DNA from: Methylobacterium sp. 17Sr1-1 | Lineage (GTDB): Bacteria > Pseudomonadota > Alphaproteobacteria > Rhizobiales > Beijerinckiaceae | NCBI RefSeq assembly: GCF_003173775.1 | Contig: NZ_CP029552.1 | Location: 1,592,001-1,656,000 of the forward strand | Length of the DNA stretch: 64,000 bases | Direction: 5' to 3' | Shown here: positions 26,744-34,609 of the stretch, one piece after another | How the letters are laid out: each line of letters opens with the position of its first letter | How positions within the stretch are numbered: the first letter of the stretch is position 1 | Notes under the pieces: model-generated | The model's input: the letters and a program-made list of their open reading frames with translations, nothing else | Told to the model about the DNA's origin: nothing | Database searches by the model: none | Made by a program: the position numbers and the translations under genes

Positions 26744-27906
26744 GCGAGACGGACCGCCTGCGCCGCTGGCGCCTCGTCCTCGGCGGGGGCGCGGCGGAGG
26801 GGACCGGCTGCGCCTTGGGCGAGCGCGACCAGCGCCTCGACCGGGCGCTGGGCGCCCTCTACGATTCCGACCGCAAGGGGGGCTTGGGGGCCTCCGCCCC
26901 CTCCGTGCCGCGCTGGCTCGGCGACATCCGCGACTATTTCCCGGCCTCGGTCGTGCAGGTGATGCAGCGCGACGCCTTCGAGCGCCTCGACCTCAAGCGG
27001 ATGCTGACCGAGCCGGAGATGCTGGAGGCGCTCCAGCCCGACGTGACCCTCGTCTCGACCCTGATCTCGATGCGCGGCCTGCTCGGCGGGCGCACGAAGG
27101 AGACCGCGCGCCTCGTCGTGCGCAAGGTGGTGGACGCGCTCATGAAGCGGCTGGAGGAGCCGCTGCGCCAGGCGGTCGCCGGCGCGATCGACCGCGCCAG
27201 CATCAACCGCCGCCCGCGCCACGCCGAGATCGACTGGCACCGCACCATCCGGGCGAACCTGCGCCACTACCAGGCCGAGTACCGCACCATCATCCCGGAG
27301 ACCCGGCTGGGCCACGGCCGCAAGAGCCGCGGCTCGCTGAAGGACGTGATCCTGTGCATCGACCAGTCCGGCTCGATGGCGAATTCCGTGGTCTATTCCA
27401 GCATCTTCGGGGCGGTGATGGCCTCCCTGCCCGCGGTCTCGACGCGGCTCGTGGTGTTCGACACCCAGGTCGTCGACCTCACCGACGAGATGGACGATCC
27501 GGTCGAGGTCCTGTTCTCGGTCCAGCTCGGCGGCGGCACCGACATCAACCGGGCGATCGGCTACTGCGCCTCCCGCATCACCCGGCCCGAGGACACGGTG
27601 CTGGTGCTGATCTCCGACCTCTACGAGGGCGGGGTCGAGGCCGGATTGCTGGCGCAGGCGCAGCGCCTCGTCGCGGCCGGGGTGCAGGTGGTGGCGCTGC
27701 TCGCGCTCTCTGACGAGGGCGCGCCGGCCTACGACCGGGCGCTGGCCGCCCGCCTCGCCGGCCTCGGCGTCCCCGCCTTCGCCTGCACGCCCGACCTGTT
27801 CCCCGACATGATGGCGGCGGCGATCCGCAAGCAGGATCTCGGGGCGTGGGCGGCGGGGGCCGGGATCGCGGCGGTGCCGGCGGTCGGGGGTGACGGGGTG
27901 GCGTAG
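26740..27906 (+). CDS. VWA-domain protein of the MoxR/VWA operon (YehP-like)
   Basis: 388 residues with a C-terminal von Willebrand A domain. The metal-ion-dependent adhesion site is DQSGSM from residue 208 (D-x-S-x-S) with the Thr of QLGGGTDINRA and the Asp in LVLISDLYEGG, so the site is complete. The N-terminal half is helical (FERLDLKRMLTEPEMLEALQPDVTLVSTLISMRGLLGGRTKETARLVV in residues 85-130). It contains the signature RRPRHAEIDWHRTIRANLRHYQ. MoxR-associated VWA proteins tether the ATPase to its client. The start ATG overlaps the DUF5682 stop. It is the last gene of the operon; the next gene is convergent 67 bases on. Confidence 0.9.
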   Translation: MSETDRLRRWRLVLGGGAAEGTGCALGERDQRLDRALGALYDSDRKGGLGASAPSVPRWLGDIRDYFPASVVQVMQRDAFERLDLKRMLTEPEMLEALQPDVTLVSTLISMRGLLGGRTKETARLVVRKVVDALMKRLEEPLRQAVAGAIDRASINRRPRHAEIDWHRTIRANLRHYQAEYRTIIPETRLGHGRKSRGSLKDVILCIDQSGSMANSVVYSSIFGAVMASLPAVSTRLVVFDTQVVDLTDEMDDPVEVLFSVQLGGGTDINRAIGYCASRITRPEDTVLVLISDLYEGGVEAGLLAQAQRLVAAGVQVVALLALSDEGAPAYDRALAARLAGLGVPAFACTPDLFPDMMAAAIRKQDLGAWAAGAGIAAVPAVGGDGVA

Positions 27907-27973
27907 CCCCCCGTCCCGGATGGTGTCCCTGCGCGCACCCGTCCCGGCCGCGCGCAGGCACGGTCGCCGCGGG

Positions 27974-28720
27974 TCAGCGGATGCCGCCGCTGGCGGTGAT
28001 CACCTCGCCGGTCAGCCAGCGCGCGTCGTCGGAGGCGAGGAACGCGACCACGCCGGCGATGTCGTCGGGCTGGCCGGCGCGGCCGAGGGGCGTCTGCGCG
28101 ACGAGGCCGGCTTCCATGTCGGACCCGACGACCCCGGCCGCATGCGTGCCCTCGGTCACCACGAAGCCCGGGCTGACCACGTTCACGCGGATCTTGCGGG
28201 GGGCCAGCTCGTTGGCGAGCACGCCCGAGACGGCGTTCACCGCCCCCTTGGTGCCCGCATAGACCGCGGCCGCCGGCGTATGCACGTGCGTGATCGCCGA
28301 GGAGATGTTCACGATGCTGCCGCCCTCGCCGAGGTGCTTGACCGCCGCCTGCGTCGTCAGCAGGACGCCGAGCACGTTGGTGTCGAACTGGCGGCGGTAA
28401 TGCTCCTCGGTCACCTCCTCGATCGCCGCGAATTCGTACACGCCGGAATTGTTGACCAGCACGTCGAGGCGGCCGAACTGCGCCACGGCCGCCTCGATCA
28501 GGCCCTGCGCCCCGGACGCCTTGGTCACGTCGCCCTGGACGGCCACGGCCCGGCCGCCGGCCGACGTGATGGCCGCGACGACGGCGTCGGCGCCGGCCCG
28601 GCTCGATGCGTAGTTCACCACCACGGCGGCGCCCTCCCGTGCCAGGGCCTTGGCGATGCCGGCACCGATGCCCTTCGACGCGCCGGTGACGACGGCGACC
28701 TTACCCTCAAGCTTCGGCAT
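27974..28720 (-). CDS. Short-chain dehydrogenase/reductase (FabG-like)
   Basis: 248 residues, classical SDR. The cofactor motif is VVTGASKGIGAGIAKAL, NNSG follows at about 90, and the active-site set is Ser in VNISSAITH with Tyr-x3-Lys in YAGTKGAVNAV. The C-terminus LTGEVITASGGIR is normal. The Arg/Ser after the glycine motif (NYASSRAG) suggests NADP(H). I start it at ATG 28720; an upstream extension of the frame crosses the divergent promoter and is not coding. It is divergent from an ArsR-type regulator around a long operator palindrome, so it is probably the regulator's target. The substrate is unknown. Confidence 0.9.
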   Translation of the reverse strand: MPKLEGKVAVVTGASKGIGAGIAKALAREGAAVVVNYASSRAGADAVVAAITSAGGRAVAVQGDVTKASGAQGLIEAAVAQFGRLDVLVNNSGVYEFAAIEEVTEEHYRRQFDTNVLGVLLTTQAAVKHLGEGGSIVNISSAITHVHTPAAAVYAGTKGAVNAVSGVLANELAPRKIRVNVVSPGFVVTEGTHAAGVVGSDMEAGLVAQTPLGRAGQPDDIAGVVAFLASDDARWLTGEVITASGGIR

Positions 28721-28761
28721 GTGTGCTACTCTCGGTGACGGGCCGGCTCCGGGATGGAGGG

Positions 28762-28800
28762 CCGGTCCCATAGTTCGGAACTTCGGAACTATGGGACCGG
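28762..28800. promoter_or_regulatory. Operator palindrome between SDR and ArsR genes
   Basis: Perfect 15-bp arms CCGGTCCCATAGTTC and GAACTATGGGACCGG separated by 9 bases. Inside, TTCGGAAC occurs twice in tandem. It lies between the two divergent starts, the usual place for an ArsR-family operator acting on both genes. Its right arm covers an in-frame ATG at 28791, which argues for the downstream start of the regulator. Confidence 0.75.
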
Positions 28801-28826
28801 AGTTCAAGACCCCATATGGACGGATC

Positions 28827-29192
28827 ATGAGACCCCTGTTCCATCCCGCCATCGAGGACGTGCGGCCGGAGGCGATCCTGCACGCCCTCGCCGACCCGAA
28901 CCGCGCCGCCATCTTCGCCAGGATCATGCGGGCGGGCTGCGTCGAGGCCTGCTCGGCCCTGTCGGCCGTCGGGGACCGGGTGATCCCGAAATCCTCGCTG
29001 TCCAACCACTTCAAGGTGCTGCGCGAAGCCGGGTTGATCCGCAGCGAGCGCCACGGCGTCGAGGTGCGCAACCACTCCCGCTGGGCCGAGGTGGAAGCGC
29101 GCTTTCCCGGCCTGCTCGTCGGGATCATCAACGCCTACGCGTCGCAGGCCGGCCCGGATTCGCGCGCCGCGGAGGCGGCCGGTCCGCGATAG
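28827..29192 (+). CDS. ArsR-family winged-helix transcriptional regulator
   Basis: 121 residues. VEAIL-type start EAILHALADPNRAAIFARIM is the standard ArsR opening, and KSSLSNHFKVLREAGLIRSERHGVEVRNHSR forms the recognition helix and wing. A helix with Cys residues (GCVEACSAL) precedes it, but no clear metal-site motif (CxC) is present, so a small-molecule or redox signal is possible. I use the ATG at 28827; an ATG at 28791 lies within the operator. Divergent from the SDR gene, which it probably represses together with itself. Confidence 0.87.
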   Translation: MRPLFHPAIEDVRPEAILHALADPNRAAIFARIMRAGCVEACSALSAVGDRVIPKSSLSNHFKVLREAGLIRSERHGVEVRNHSRWAEVEARFPGLLVGIINAYASQAGPDSRAAEAAGPR

Positions 29193-29582
29193 GGGTCGCA
29201 CCGACCTCCCTTCTCCCGGCACGCGCCGGTCCCGCAACGGCGACCGGCCACCCGCGGGCATCCGTCCCCCCGATCGGGCCGATGAGGTGCAAGCTCCTGC
29301 CGGCTTTCCATCGAGAATGGACACGCCGCGTGGGAGTGCCGGATAAGAATTCTATCGTACCCTTCGCCGTTTCCAGAAAAAATACTTCCAAATCTCGCGG
29401 CACACCAAGAACATCATTTCAGTTGACGCCCGGCGGCGACAAGATCAGATTTCGTCATCCAAAGACATCGCGACTTCTTCGAGATGAAAGCTCGGAGCCG
29501 CAGGCGCGGTTCGCCCAGGAAGGCTGACGATCATGATCCCGTGCCACCCGCCCCGGCGGATCCGTACCGGCACCGCCCGGAC
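29193..29582. other. Intergenic region with AT-rich segment, no gene recognised
   Basis: About 390 bases before the sulfur-acquisition operon. Bases 29330-29480 are markedly richer in A/T than the surroundings and probably hold the operon promoter. An ATG at 29484 is in frame with the dehydrogenase-like gene, but the extra 33 residues are Arg/Pro-rich and unlike the family. Confidence 0.4.
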
Positions 29583-30761
29583 ATGACGGTCCAGCCACGC
29601 CGGCTCAGGCCCGCGGACCGGGACCCGCTCGCACTCGCAAGAGCCCTCGCCCCCGCCCTCGCCCCCCTCGCCGCCGCCGACGACCGTGAGGGGCGGTTCG
29701 CCCATGCGAGCCTCGCGGCGATCCGGGAGGCGGGGCTCGCCGCCCTGACGGTGCCGGAGAGCCAAGGCGGCCTCGGCGCCGGGCTCGCACTCGCCAGCGC
29801 CGTCATCGGGACGCTGGCCGAGGCCGATCCGGCGGCGAGCCTCGTCCTGGCCATGCAGGCCGTCCACCACGCGAGCCTCGCCCGGGCCGGGTGGCCCGAC
29901 AGCGTCGCGGCGCGGCTGCAGCAGGCGGCGACCCGCGAGGGCGCCTTCGTCAACGCGCTGCGGGTCGAGCCCGCCCTCGGCTCCCCCGCCCGCGGCGGCT
30001 TGCCGGAGACGGTGGCGCGGCGGGTGCCGGAGGGCTGGCGGGTCACCGGCCGCAAGATCTACTCGACCGGCGCGCCGATCCTCGCCTTCGGGCTGGTCTG
30101 GGCCCGCACCGACGAGGCCGAGCCCCGGACCGGGATCGTGGTCGTGCCGATGGCGGCACCGGGGGTGCGGATCGAGGAGACCTGGGACCATCTCGGCCTG
30201 CGGGCGAGCGGCAGCCACGACGTCGTCCTCGATGGGGTCCTGGTGCCGGAGGACCATGCCGTCGACTGGCGCCCGCCCGCCGCCTGGGCCGCGCCCGACG
30301 CGACGACGCTCGCCTGGAACACCACGTTGCTCGCCAGCCTCTACGACGGCGTCGCCCGCGCGGCGCAAGCTTGGCTCCGCGCCCACCTGACCGAGCGCGC
30401 GCCCGCCAATCTCGGGGCGCCGCTGGCGAGCCTGCCGCGGTTTCAGGAAGCGGTCGGCGAGGGCGAGCGCCTGCTCGCCGTCAACAGGCGGCTCCTCGCC
30501 GGCGCCGCCGCCGAGACGGATGCGGGCTCGCCGCCCTCGGCCACCGAGAGCGGGCTCGTCAAGCTCACCGTCACCGAGAACGCGATCCAGGTGGTGCAGG
30601 GCGCGGTCGCGCTCGTGGGCAATCCCGGCCTCTCGCGACAGAACCCGCTCGAACGGCACCTGCGCGACGTGCTCTGCGCGCGCATCCACACGCCCCAGGG
30701 CGACGCGGTCCGGCTGGCCGCCGGGCGCGCGGCGCTCGCCGCCCGACAGGAGAATTCTTGA
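29583..30761 (+). CDS. Acyl-CoA-dehydrogenase-like flavoprotein (SfnC/DszC-type)
   Basis: 392 residues with the acyl-CoA dehydrogenase fold: helical N-domain (ALTVPESQGGLGAGLALASAVIGTLAEAD), beta-barrel part (GWRVTGRKIYSTGAPILAFGLVWART) and C-terminal helices (VQGAVALVGNPGLSRQNPLERHLRDVLCARIHTPQGD). Members of this branch next to LLM monooxygenases act as reduced-flavin monooxygenases on sulfur compounds rather than true dehydrogenases. The catalytic Glu of dehydrogenases is not evident. It overlaps the next gene's start by one base (TGATG). The start is uncertain; an ATG at 29484 is the alternative. It probably takes part in using organosulfur compounds. Confidence 0.82.
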   Translation: MTVQPRRLRPADRDPLALARALAPALAPLAAADDREGRFAHASLAAIREAGLAALTVPESQGGLGAGLALASAVIGTLAEADPAASLVLAMQAVHHASLARAGWPDSVAARLQQAATREGAFVNALRVEPALGSPARGGLPETVARRVPEGWRVTGRKIYSTGAPILAFGLVWARTDEAEPRTGIVVVPMAAPGVRIEETWDHLGLRASGSHDVVLDGVLVPEDHAVDWRPPAAWAAPDATTLAWNTTLLASLYDGVARAAQAWLRAHLTERAPANLGAPLASLPRFQEAVGEGERLLAVNRRLLAGAAAETDAGSPPSATESGLVKLTVTENAIQVVQGAVALVGNPGLSRQNPLERHLRDVLCARIHTPQGDAVRLAAGRAALAARQENS

Positions 30762-31852
30762 TGCAGGACGTGCACTTCATCGGCTTCGTCGCGGCCCAGT
30801 ACGGGTCGGAGATCCACGCGCCCACCGGGCCGGTCGTCGACCGCGCCTATCTGCGGGCCTCGGCGCAGGCGCACGAGCATGGCGGCTTCGACCGGGTGCT
30901 GATCGCCTTCCACTCGACCGCGCCCGACAGCGTCGCGCTCGCGCAATACGTCGCCTCGGTCACCGAGCGGATCGGCCTGATGATCGCGCACCGGCCGGGC
31001 TTCCAGGCGCCGACCGTGGCGGCGCGCCAGCTCGCCACCCTCGACCAGCTCACCGACGGGCGCGCCGCCGTCCACATCATCACCGGCGGCAACGACGCCG
31101 AGCTGGCGCAGGACGGCGACGCCCTGACCAAGGACGAGCGCTACGCCCGCACCAGCGAGTATCTCGACATCGTCAAGGCGTCCTGGACCAGCCCGAGCCC
31201 GTTCGACTACGAGGGGCGCCACTACCGCGTCGCCAAGGGGTTCGCGGCGGTCAAGCCGGTGCAGCAGCCGCACCTGCCGGTCTATTTCGGCGGCTCCTCG
31301 GAGGCCGCGATCGCGGTGGCGGGAAAGCACGCCGACACCTACGCCCTGTGGGGCGAGACCCAGGCGCAGGTGCGCGAGACGATCGCCCGGGTGCGCGCCG
31401 CCGCCCGCGCCCACGGGCGCGAAGACAAGATCCGCTTCAGCCTGTCGTTCCGGCCGATCCTGGCCGCGACCGAGGACGCCGCCTGGGCCCGGGCGGAGGA
31501 GATTCTTCGACGCACCAAGGCCCTGCGCGCCGCCCGCGGCCTTGGCCCCGCGGCGGTGCCGCCGAACGAGGGCTCGCGCCGCCTGCTCGCCGCGGCCGCG
31601 AAGGGCGACCGGCTCGACGGCCGGCTCTACACGGCGATTGCCGCCGAGACCGGGGCGCAGGGCAATTCCACGGCCCTCGTCGGCACGCCCGAGCAGGTCG
31701 CCGAGGCGCTGCACGAGTACCACGCGCTCGGCGTCACGACCTTCCTGATCCGCGGCTTCGATCCGTTGGAGGACGCGGTGCAGTACGGGCGCGAGTTGAT
31801 CCCGGCCTTCCGGCGCCTGGCTGGCGCGTCCCGCCGTCCGGCCGCCGCGTGA
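30761..31852 (+). CDS. FMNH2-dependent alkanesulfonate monooxygenase-like LLM protein (SsuD family)
   Basis: 363 residues, bacterial-luciferase-like TIM barrel. Segments typical of SsuD are FDRVLIAFHSTAPDS, GLMIAHRPGFQAPTVAARQLATLDQLTDGRAAVHIITGGND and ERYARTSEYLDIVKASWTSPSPFDYEGRHYRV. LPVYFGGSSEAAIAVAGKHADTYALWGE is also characteristic. It cleaves C-S bonds of sulfonates with reduced flavin and O2, releasing sulfite. The ribosome site GACAGGAGA precedes ATG 30761. A flavin reductase (SsuE) is not present nearby, so one must be supplied from elsewhere. The exact substrate is unknown. Confidence 0.92.
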   Translation: MQDVHFIGFVAAQYGSEIHAPTGPVVDRAYLRASAQAHEHGGFDRVLIAFHSTAPDSVALAQYVASVTERIGLMIAHRPGFQAPTVAARQLATLDQLTDGRAAVHIITGGNDAELAQDGDALTKDERYARTSEYLDIVKASWTSPSPFDYEGRHYRVAKGFAAVKPVQQPHLPVYFGGSSEAAIAVAGKHADTYALWGETQAQVRETIARVRAAARAHGREDKIRFSLSFRPILAATEDAAWARAEEILRRTKALRAARGLGPAAVPPNEGSRRLLAAAAKGDRLDGRLYTAIAAETGAQGNSTALVGTPEQVAEALHEYHALGVTTFLIRGFDPLEDAVQYGRELIPAFRRLAGASRRPAAA

Positions 31853-31860
31853 GAGCCGCC

Positions 31861-32808
31861 ATGCGCCCCCTTCTCGCTCTCCTCGCCCTTCTCCTCGCCG
31901 CCCTCCCCGCCCGGGCCGAGACCGTCCTGCGCGTCGGCGACCAGAAGGGCGGCTCGCGCGCCCTGATGGAGGCGGCGGGCGTCCTCGACGGCCTGCCCTA
32001 CCGGCTCGAATGGCGCGAATTCCCGGCCGCCGCGCCGCTGCTCGAAGCGCTCAATGCCGGGGCGATCGACACCGGCATCGCCGGCGACGCGCCGTTCACC
32101 TTCGCGGCCGCGGCCGGCGCGCCGATCAAGGCGATCTTCGCCATCCGCCAGAACCAGGCCGGCCTCGCGGTGCTGGTGCCGCCGGATTCGCCGGTGAAGA
32201 CGTTTGCGGATCTCAAGGGCAAGCGCATCGCCACCGGGCGCGGCTCGATCGGCCACCAGCTCGTCCTCGCCCAAGCCGAAGCGGCCGGCTGGACGCCCAG
32301 CGACGTCGCGCCGACCTTCCTCCTGCCCGCCGACGCCCAGATGGCGCTGACCTCCGGCTCCGTCGACGCGTGGTCGACCTGGGAGCCCTACACCTCGCAA
32401 CTCGAGATCTCAGGGAGGGCCCGCATCGTCGCCGACGGGCGCGGGCTGACCCCGGGCCTGAGCTTCCAGGTCGCCCGCGACGACGCCATCGCGGAGAAGC
32501 GCGCGGCCCTGGAGGATTTCGTGCGGCGGCTCGCCCGGGCGCGGGTCTGGGGCACGGCGAAGCCCGAGGCCTTCGCCAAGCGCTGGTCGGCCCTGATCGG
32601 CCTGCCGGAAGCGGTGCCGCTGGCCTGGTTCCGCCGGGCCGACATCCGCCCGGTTCCGATCGACGACACGGTGATCGCCGACGAGCAGCGCGTCGCCGAC
32701 CTCTATCACCGGGCCGGGCTGATCCCGCGGCGGCTCGCGGCGGGGGGCGTGTTCGACGCCTCGTTCAACGACGCCGCCAGGGCCGGGGCCGCGGCGGCGA
32801 CGCAGTAG
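31861..32808 (+). CDS. Aliphatic sulfonate ABC transporter substrate-binding protein (SsuA-like)
   Basis: 315 residues with a signal peptide (MRPLLALLALLLAALPARAE, cleavage after about residue 19). The mature part is a NMT1/SsuA-type periplasmic binding protein: VLRVGDQKGGSRALMEAAG, WREFPAAAPLLEALNAGAIDTGIAGDAPFTFAAAAG, VKTFADLKGKRIATGRGSIGHQLV and VDAWSTWEPYTSQLE. It follows the LLM gene by 8 bases, so it belongs to the same operon. The permease and ATPase genes (SsuC, SsuB) are not here, making it an orphan binding protein that must dock on a transporter encoded elsewhere. Confidence 0.92.
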   Translation: MRPLLALLALLLAALPARAETVLRVGDQKGGSRALMEAAGVLDGLPYRLEWREFPAAAPLLEALNAGAIDTGIAGDAPFTFAAAAGAPIKAIFAIRQNQAGLAVLVPPDSPVKTFADLKGKRIATGRGSIGHQLVLAQAEAAGWTPSDVAPTFLLPADAQMALTSGSVDAWSTWEPYTSQLEISGRARIVADGRGLTPGLSFQVARDDAIAEKRAALEDFVRRLARARVWGTAKPEAFAKRWSALIGLPEAVPLAWFRRADIRPVPIDDTVIADEQRVADLYHRAGLIPRRLAAGGVFDASFNDAARAGAAAATQ

Positions 32809-32847
32809 GCCAAGGCGCATTAGGCCAAGGCGCAGTAGGCCAGGCGG
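32806..32847 (+). repeat. Short 15-bp tandem repeat after the sulfonate-binding gene
   Basis: TAGGCCAAGGCGCA occurs at 32806 and 32821 and a shortened copy (TAGGCCAGGCGG) follows at 32836. The first copy begins with the TAG stop codon of the preceding gene. It looks like a recent slippage expansion in the gap before the convergent Hsp70 gene. Confidence 0.8.
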
Positions 32848-32858
32848 CTCAAGGCCGG

Positions 32859-34106
32859 TCAGCCGTAGCGCCGCGCCGCCTCCACCGTCAGCCCGAGGCC
32901 GACCGAACCGAAGGTGTCGCCCTCGACCACCCGGGCCTCCGGTGCCGCCGCCAGGATGGCGGCGCGCACCGGCGCGAGGCGGGTCGAGCCGCCGGTGAGG
33001 AAGAGCGCGTCGATGGCGGACGGCGCCACGCCTGCGTCGCGCAGGCAGCGGCCGATGCAGGCACCGATGCGCCGGGCGAGGTCGGCCGAGTGCCGGGCGA
33101 GGTCCGGGCGGTCGATCTCGGCGGCGAGGCCCGGCTCGACCCAGCCGAGGGGCAGGCCGACCCGCTCGACCTCCGACAGGGCGATCTTGGCGTCCTCGAC
33201 CTCCATCGCCAGCGTGTGGCCGCGCTCGGCCTCGATCACCGCGGCGAGGCGGTCGATCAGCTCGGGCCTAGCCACGTCGCGGCGCAGGGAGCGCAACTCG
33301 CGCAGGGTCTTGCCGTCGTAGAGCCGGTTGATCTGCGACCAGGTGGCGAGATCGTGGTAATAGGCCGAGGGCACGTCGAGGCCGGGGCGGCGCATCGGGC
33401 TGCCGAGGCCGAAGAGCGGCATCACCTCGCCGACGCTGAGCGTGCGGTCGAAATCGGTGCCGCCGATGCGCACGCCGTCATTGGCCAGGATGTCGCCGGC
33501 GCGCTCCACCGCCCGGTGGCGCTCCGGGCTCAGGCGCACCACGGAGAAGTCCGAGGTGCCGCCGCCGATATCGGCGATCAGCGCCACCTCCTCGCGGTCG
33601 AGCCCGCGCTCGTAGTCGAGCGCCGCGGCGATCGGCTCGTACTGGAACGACACCTCGGTGAAGCCGACCTCCCGGGCGATGCCGGCGAGCGCGTCCTCGG
33701 CCCGGCGGTCGCCCTCCGGATCGCCGTCGACGAAGTGGACCGGGCGGCCGTGGACCACCTGCGTCAGGGGCCCGCCGGCCTGATCCTCCGCCCGCGCCTT
33801 CACGGCGCTCAGATAGCGGGCGATCACCGTCCGGAACGACAGCCGCCGGCGCCCGACCGGGGTGGTCTCGTCGAGGAGGGACGAGCCGAGCACCGATTTC
33901 AGGCTGCGCATCAGCCGCCCGGGCTGGCCCTCGACATAGGCGTTCATGGCAGCCCGGCCGACCGCCTCGTCGCCGACCGGCGGGAAGAAGATCGCGCTCG
34001 GGATCGTGACCGCCTCTCCTTCCAGCCGCGCCAGCGCGAGCCCGCCGGCCCCGGTCAGGCCGAGGGTGGTGTTCGAGGTGCCGAAATCGAGGCCGCAGGC
34101 CGCCAT
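32859..34106 (-). CDS. Hsp70-family chaperone-like ATPase (YegD type)
   Basis: 415 residues, an Hsp70/actin-fold nucleotide-binding domain without the peptide-binding lid domain of DnaK. Phosphate-1 is GLDFGTSNTTLGL near the N-terminus, phosphate-2 is ALIADIGGGTSDFSVVRL, and the adenosine loop is ALFLTGGSTRLAPVRAAI. EPIAAALDYE is also family-typical. YegD proteins are widespread but their clients are unknown. It is the only gene on the minus strand in this part, convergent with the sulfur operon and divergent from the CsbD cassette, with a 169-base divergent promoter region. Confidence 0.9.
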   Translation of the reverse strand: MAACGLDFGTSNTTLGLTGAGGLALARLEGEAVTIPSAIFFPPVGDEAVGRAAMNAYVEGQPGRLMRSLKSVLGSSLLDETTPVGRRRLSFRTVIARYLSAVKARAEDQAGGPLTQVVHGRPVHFVDGDPEGDRRAEDALAGIAREVGFTEVSFQYEPIAAALDYERGLDREEVALIADIGGGTSDFSVVRLSPERHRAVERAGDILANDGVRIGGTDFDRTLSVGEVMPLFGLGSPMRRPGLDVPSAYYHDLATWSQINRLYDGKTLRELRSLRRDVARPELIDRLAAVIEAERGHTLAMEVEDAKIALSEVERVGLPLGWVEPGLAAEIDRPDLARHSADLARRIGACIGRCLRDAGVAPSAIDALFLTGGSTRLAPVRAAILAAAPEARVVEGDTFGSVGLGLTVEAARRYG

Positions 34107-34203
34107 GCCGAATCTCTGCCGGTGCCGAGAGGGAGGGCGCGCGACCTAGCGGGTTCCGCCGCCGCGGTCCAGCCCGGACACGGATGTCCGCGTCTGTCGT
34201 TGC

Positions 34204-34228
34204 GGAACAATGCGCCGTCTCGGCGGTT
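34204..34228 (+). promoter_or_regulatory. EcfG-like promoter of the first CsbD gene
   Basis: GGAAC at 34204-34208, 16 bases, then GGTT. This matches the EcfG consensus GGAAC-N16/17-CGTT except for the first base of the -10. It lies 48 bases before the CsbD start. CsbD-type genes are classical general-stress targets. Confidence 0.65.
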
Positions 34229-34275
34229 CGTCTGACCTGAGCAGTCGTTGAACTGCAAGAGACGAGGAGCTTCCC

Positions 34276-34479
34276 ATGAGCAGCACCACCGACAAGATCA
34301 AGGGTCTCGCCAACGAGGCGGTCGGCAACATCAAGCAGGGCATCGGCAGCGCCACCGGCAACGAGAAGCTGCAGGCCGAGGGCAAGGCCCAGGAGCTGAA
34401 GGGCGAGGCCCAGAAGACCACCGGCGACGTCAAGGATGGCATCAAGAATGCCGCCGACACGGTGAAGAGCAAGCTCTGA
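34276..34479 (+). CDS. CsbD-family stress protein
   Basis: 67 residues, small hydrophilic and Lys/Ala/Gly-rich, matching the CsbD family: TTDKIKGLANEAVGNIKQGIGSATGNEKLQAEGKAQELKGEAQ. The fold is a small helical bundle; the molecular role is unknown, but expression is under general-stress sigma factors in several bacteria. The ATG at 34276 follows GACGAGGAG. It is nearly identical in its first 20 residues to the 67-residue CsbD gene at 51889. It stands in front of a membrane-anchored relative at 34610, forming a cassette that recurs at 52 kb. An EcfG-like promoter lies upstream. Confidence 0.93.
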   Translation: MSSTTDKIKGLANEAVGNIKQGIGSATGNEKLQAEGKAQELKGEAQKTTGDVKDGIKNAADTVKSKL

Positions 34480-34490
34480 TCGCGGCGCGG

Positions 34491-34560
34491 GCCGGCCTCG
34501 CGCCGGCTCGACCCCTTGGACGATCGGGCCGGTTTCCCGCGATGCTCGCGGGGAGCCGGC
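34491..34560. other. Two intercistronic hairpins in the first CsbD cassette
   Basis: GCCGGC/GCCGGC with a 5-base loop at 34491-34507, and a longer imperfect stem at 34528-34560 (GCCGG...CCCGCGA / TCGCGGG...CCGGC around TGC). Similar hairpins lie in the gaps of the second cassette. No T-run follows, so they are more likely mRNA-stability or processing elements than terminators. Confidence 0.5.
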
Positions 34561-34609
34561 CTTTCGTTTGAGCGACGCTTGTTTCGATCACCCGGAGAAG
34601 GAGGCCACG

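Noticed and set aside
27974..29131. 385-codon frame extending the SDR gene upstream
   Set aside because: The extra N-terminus spans the operator palindrome and the divergent ArsR gene; SDR homology begins at ATG 28720.
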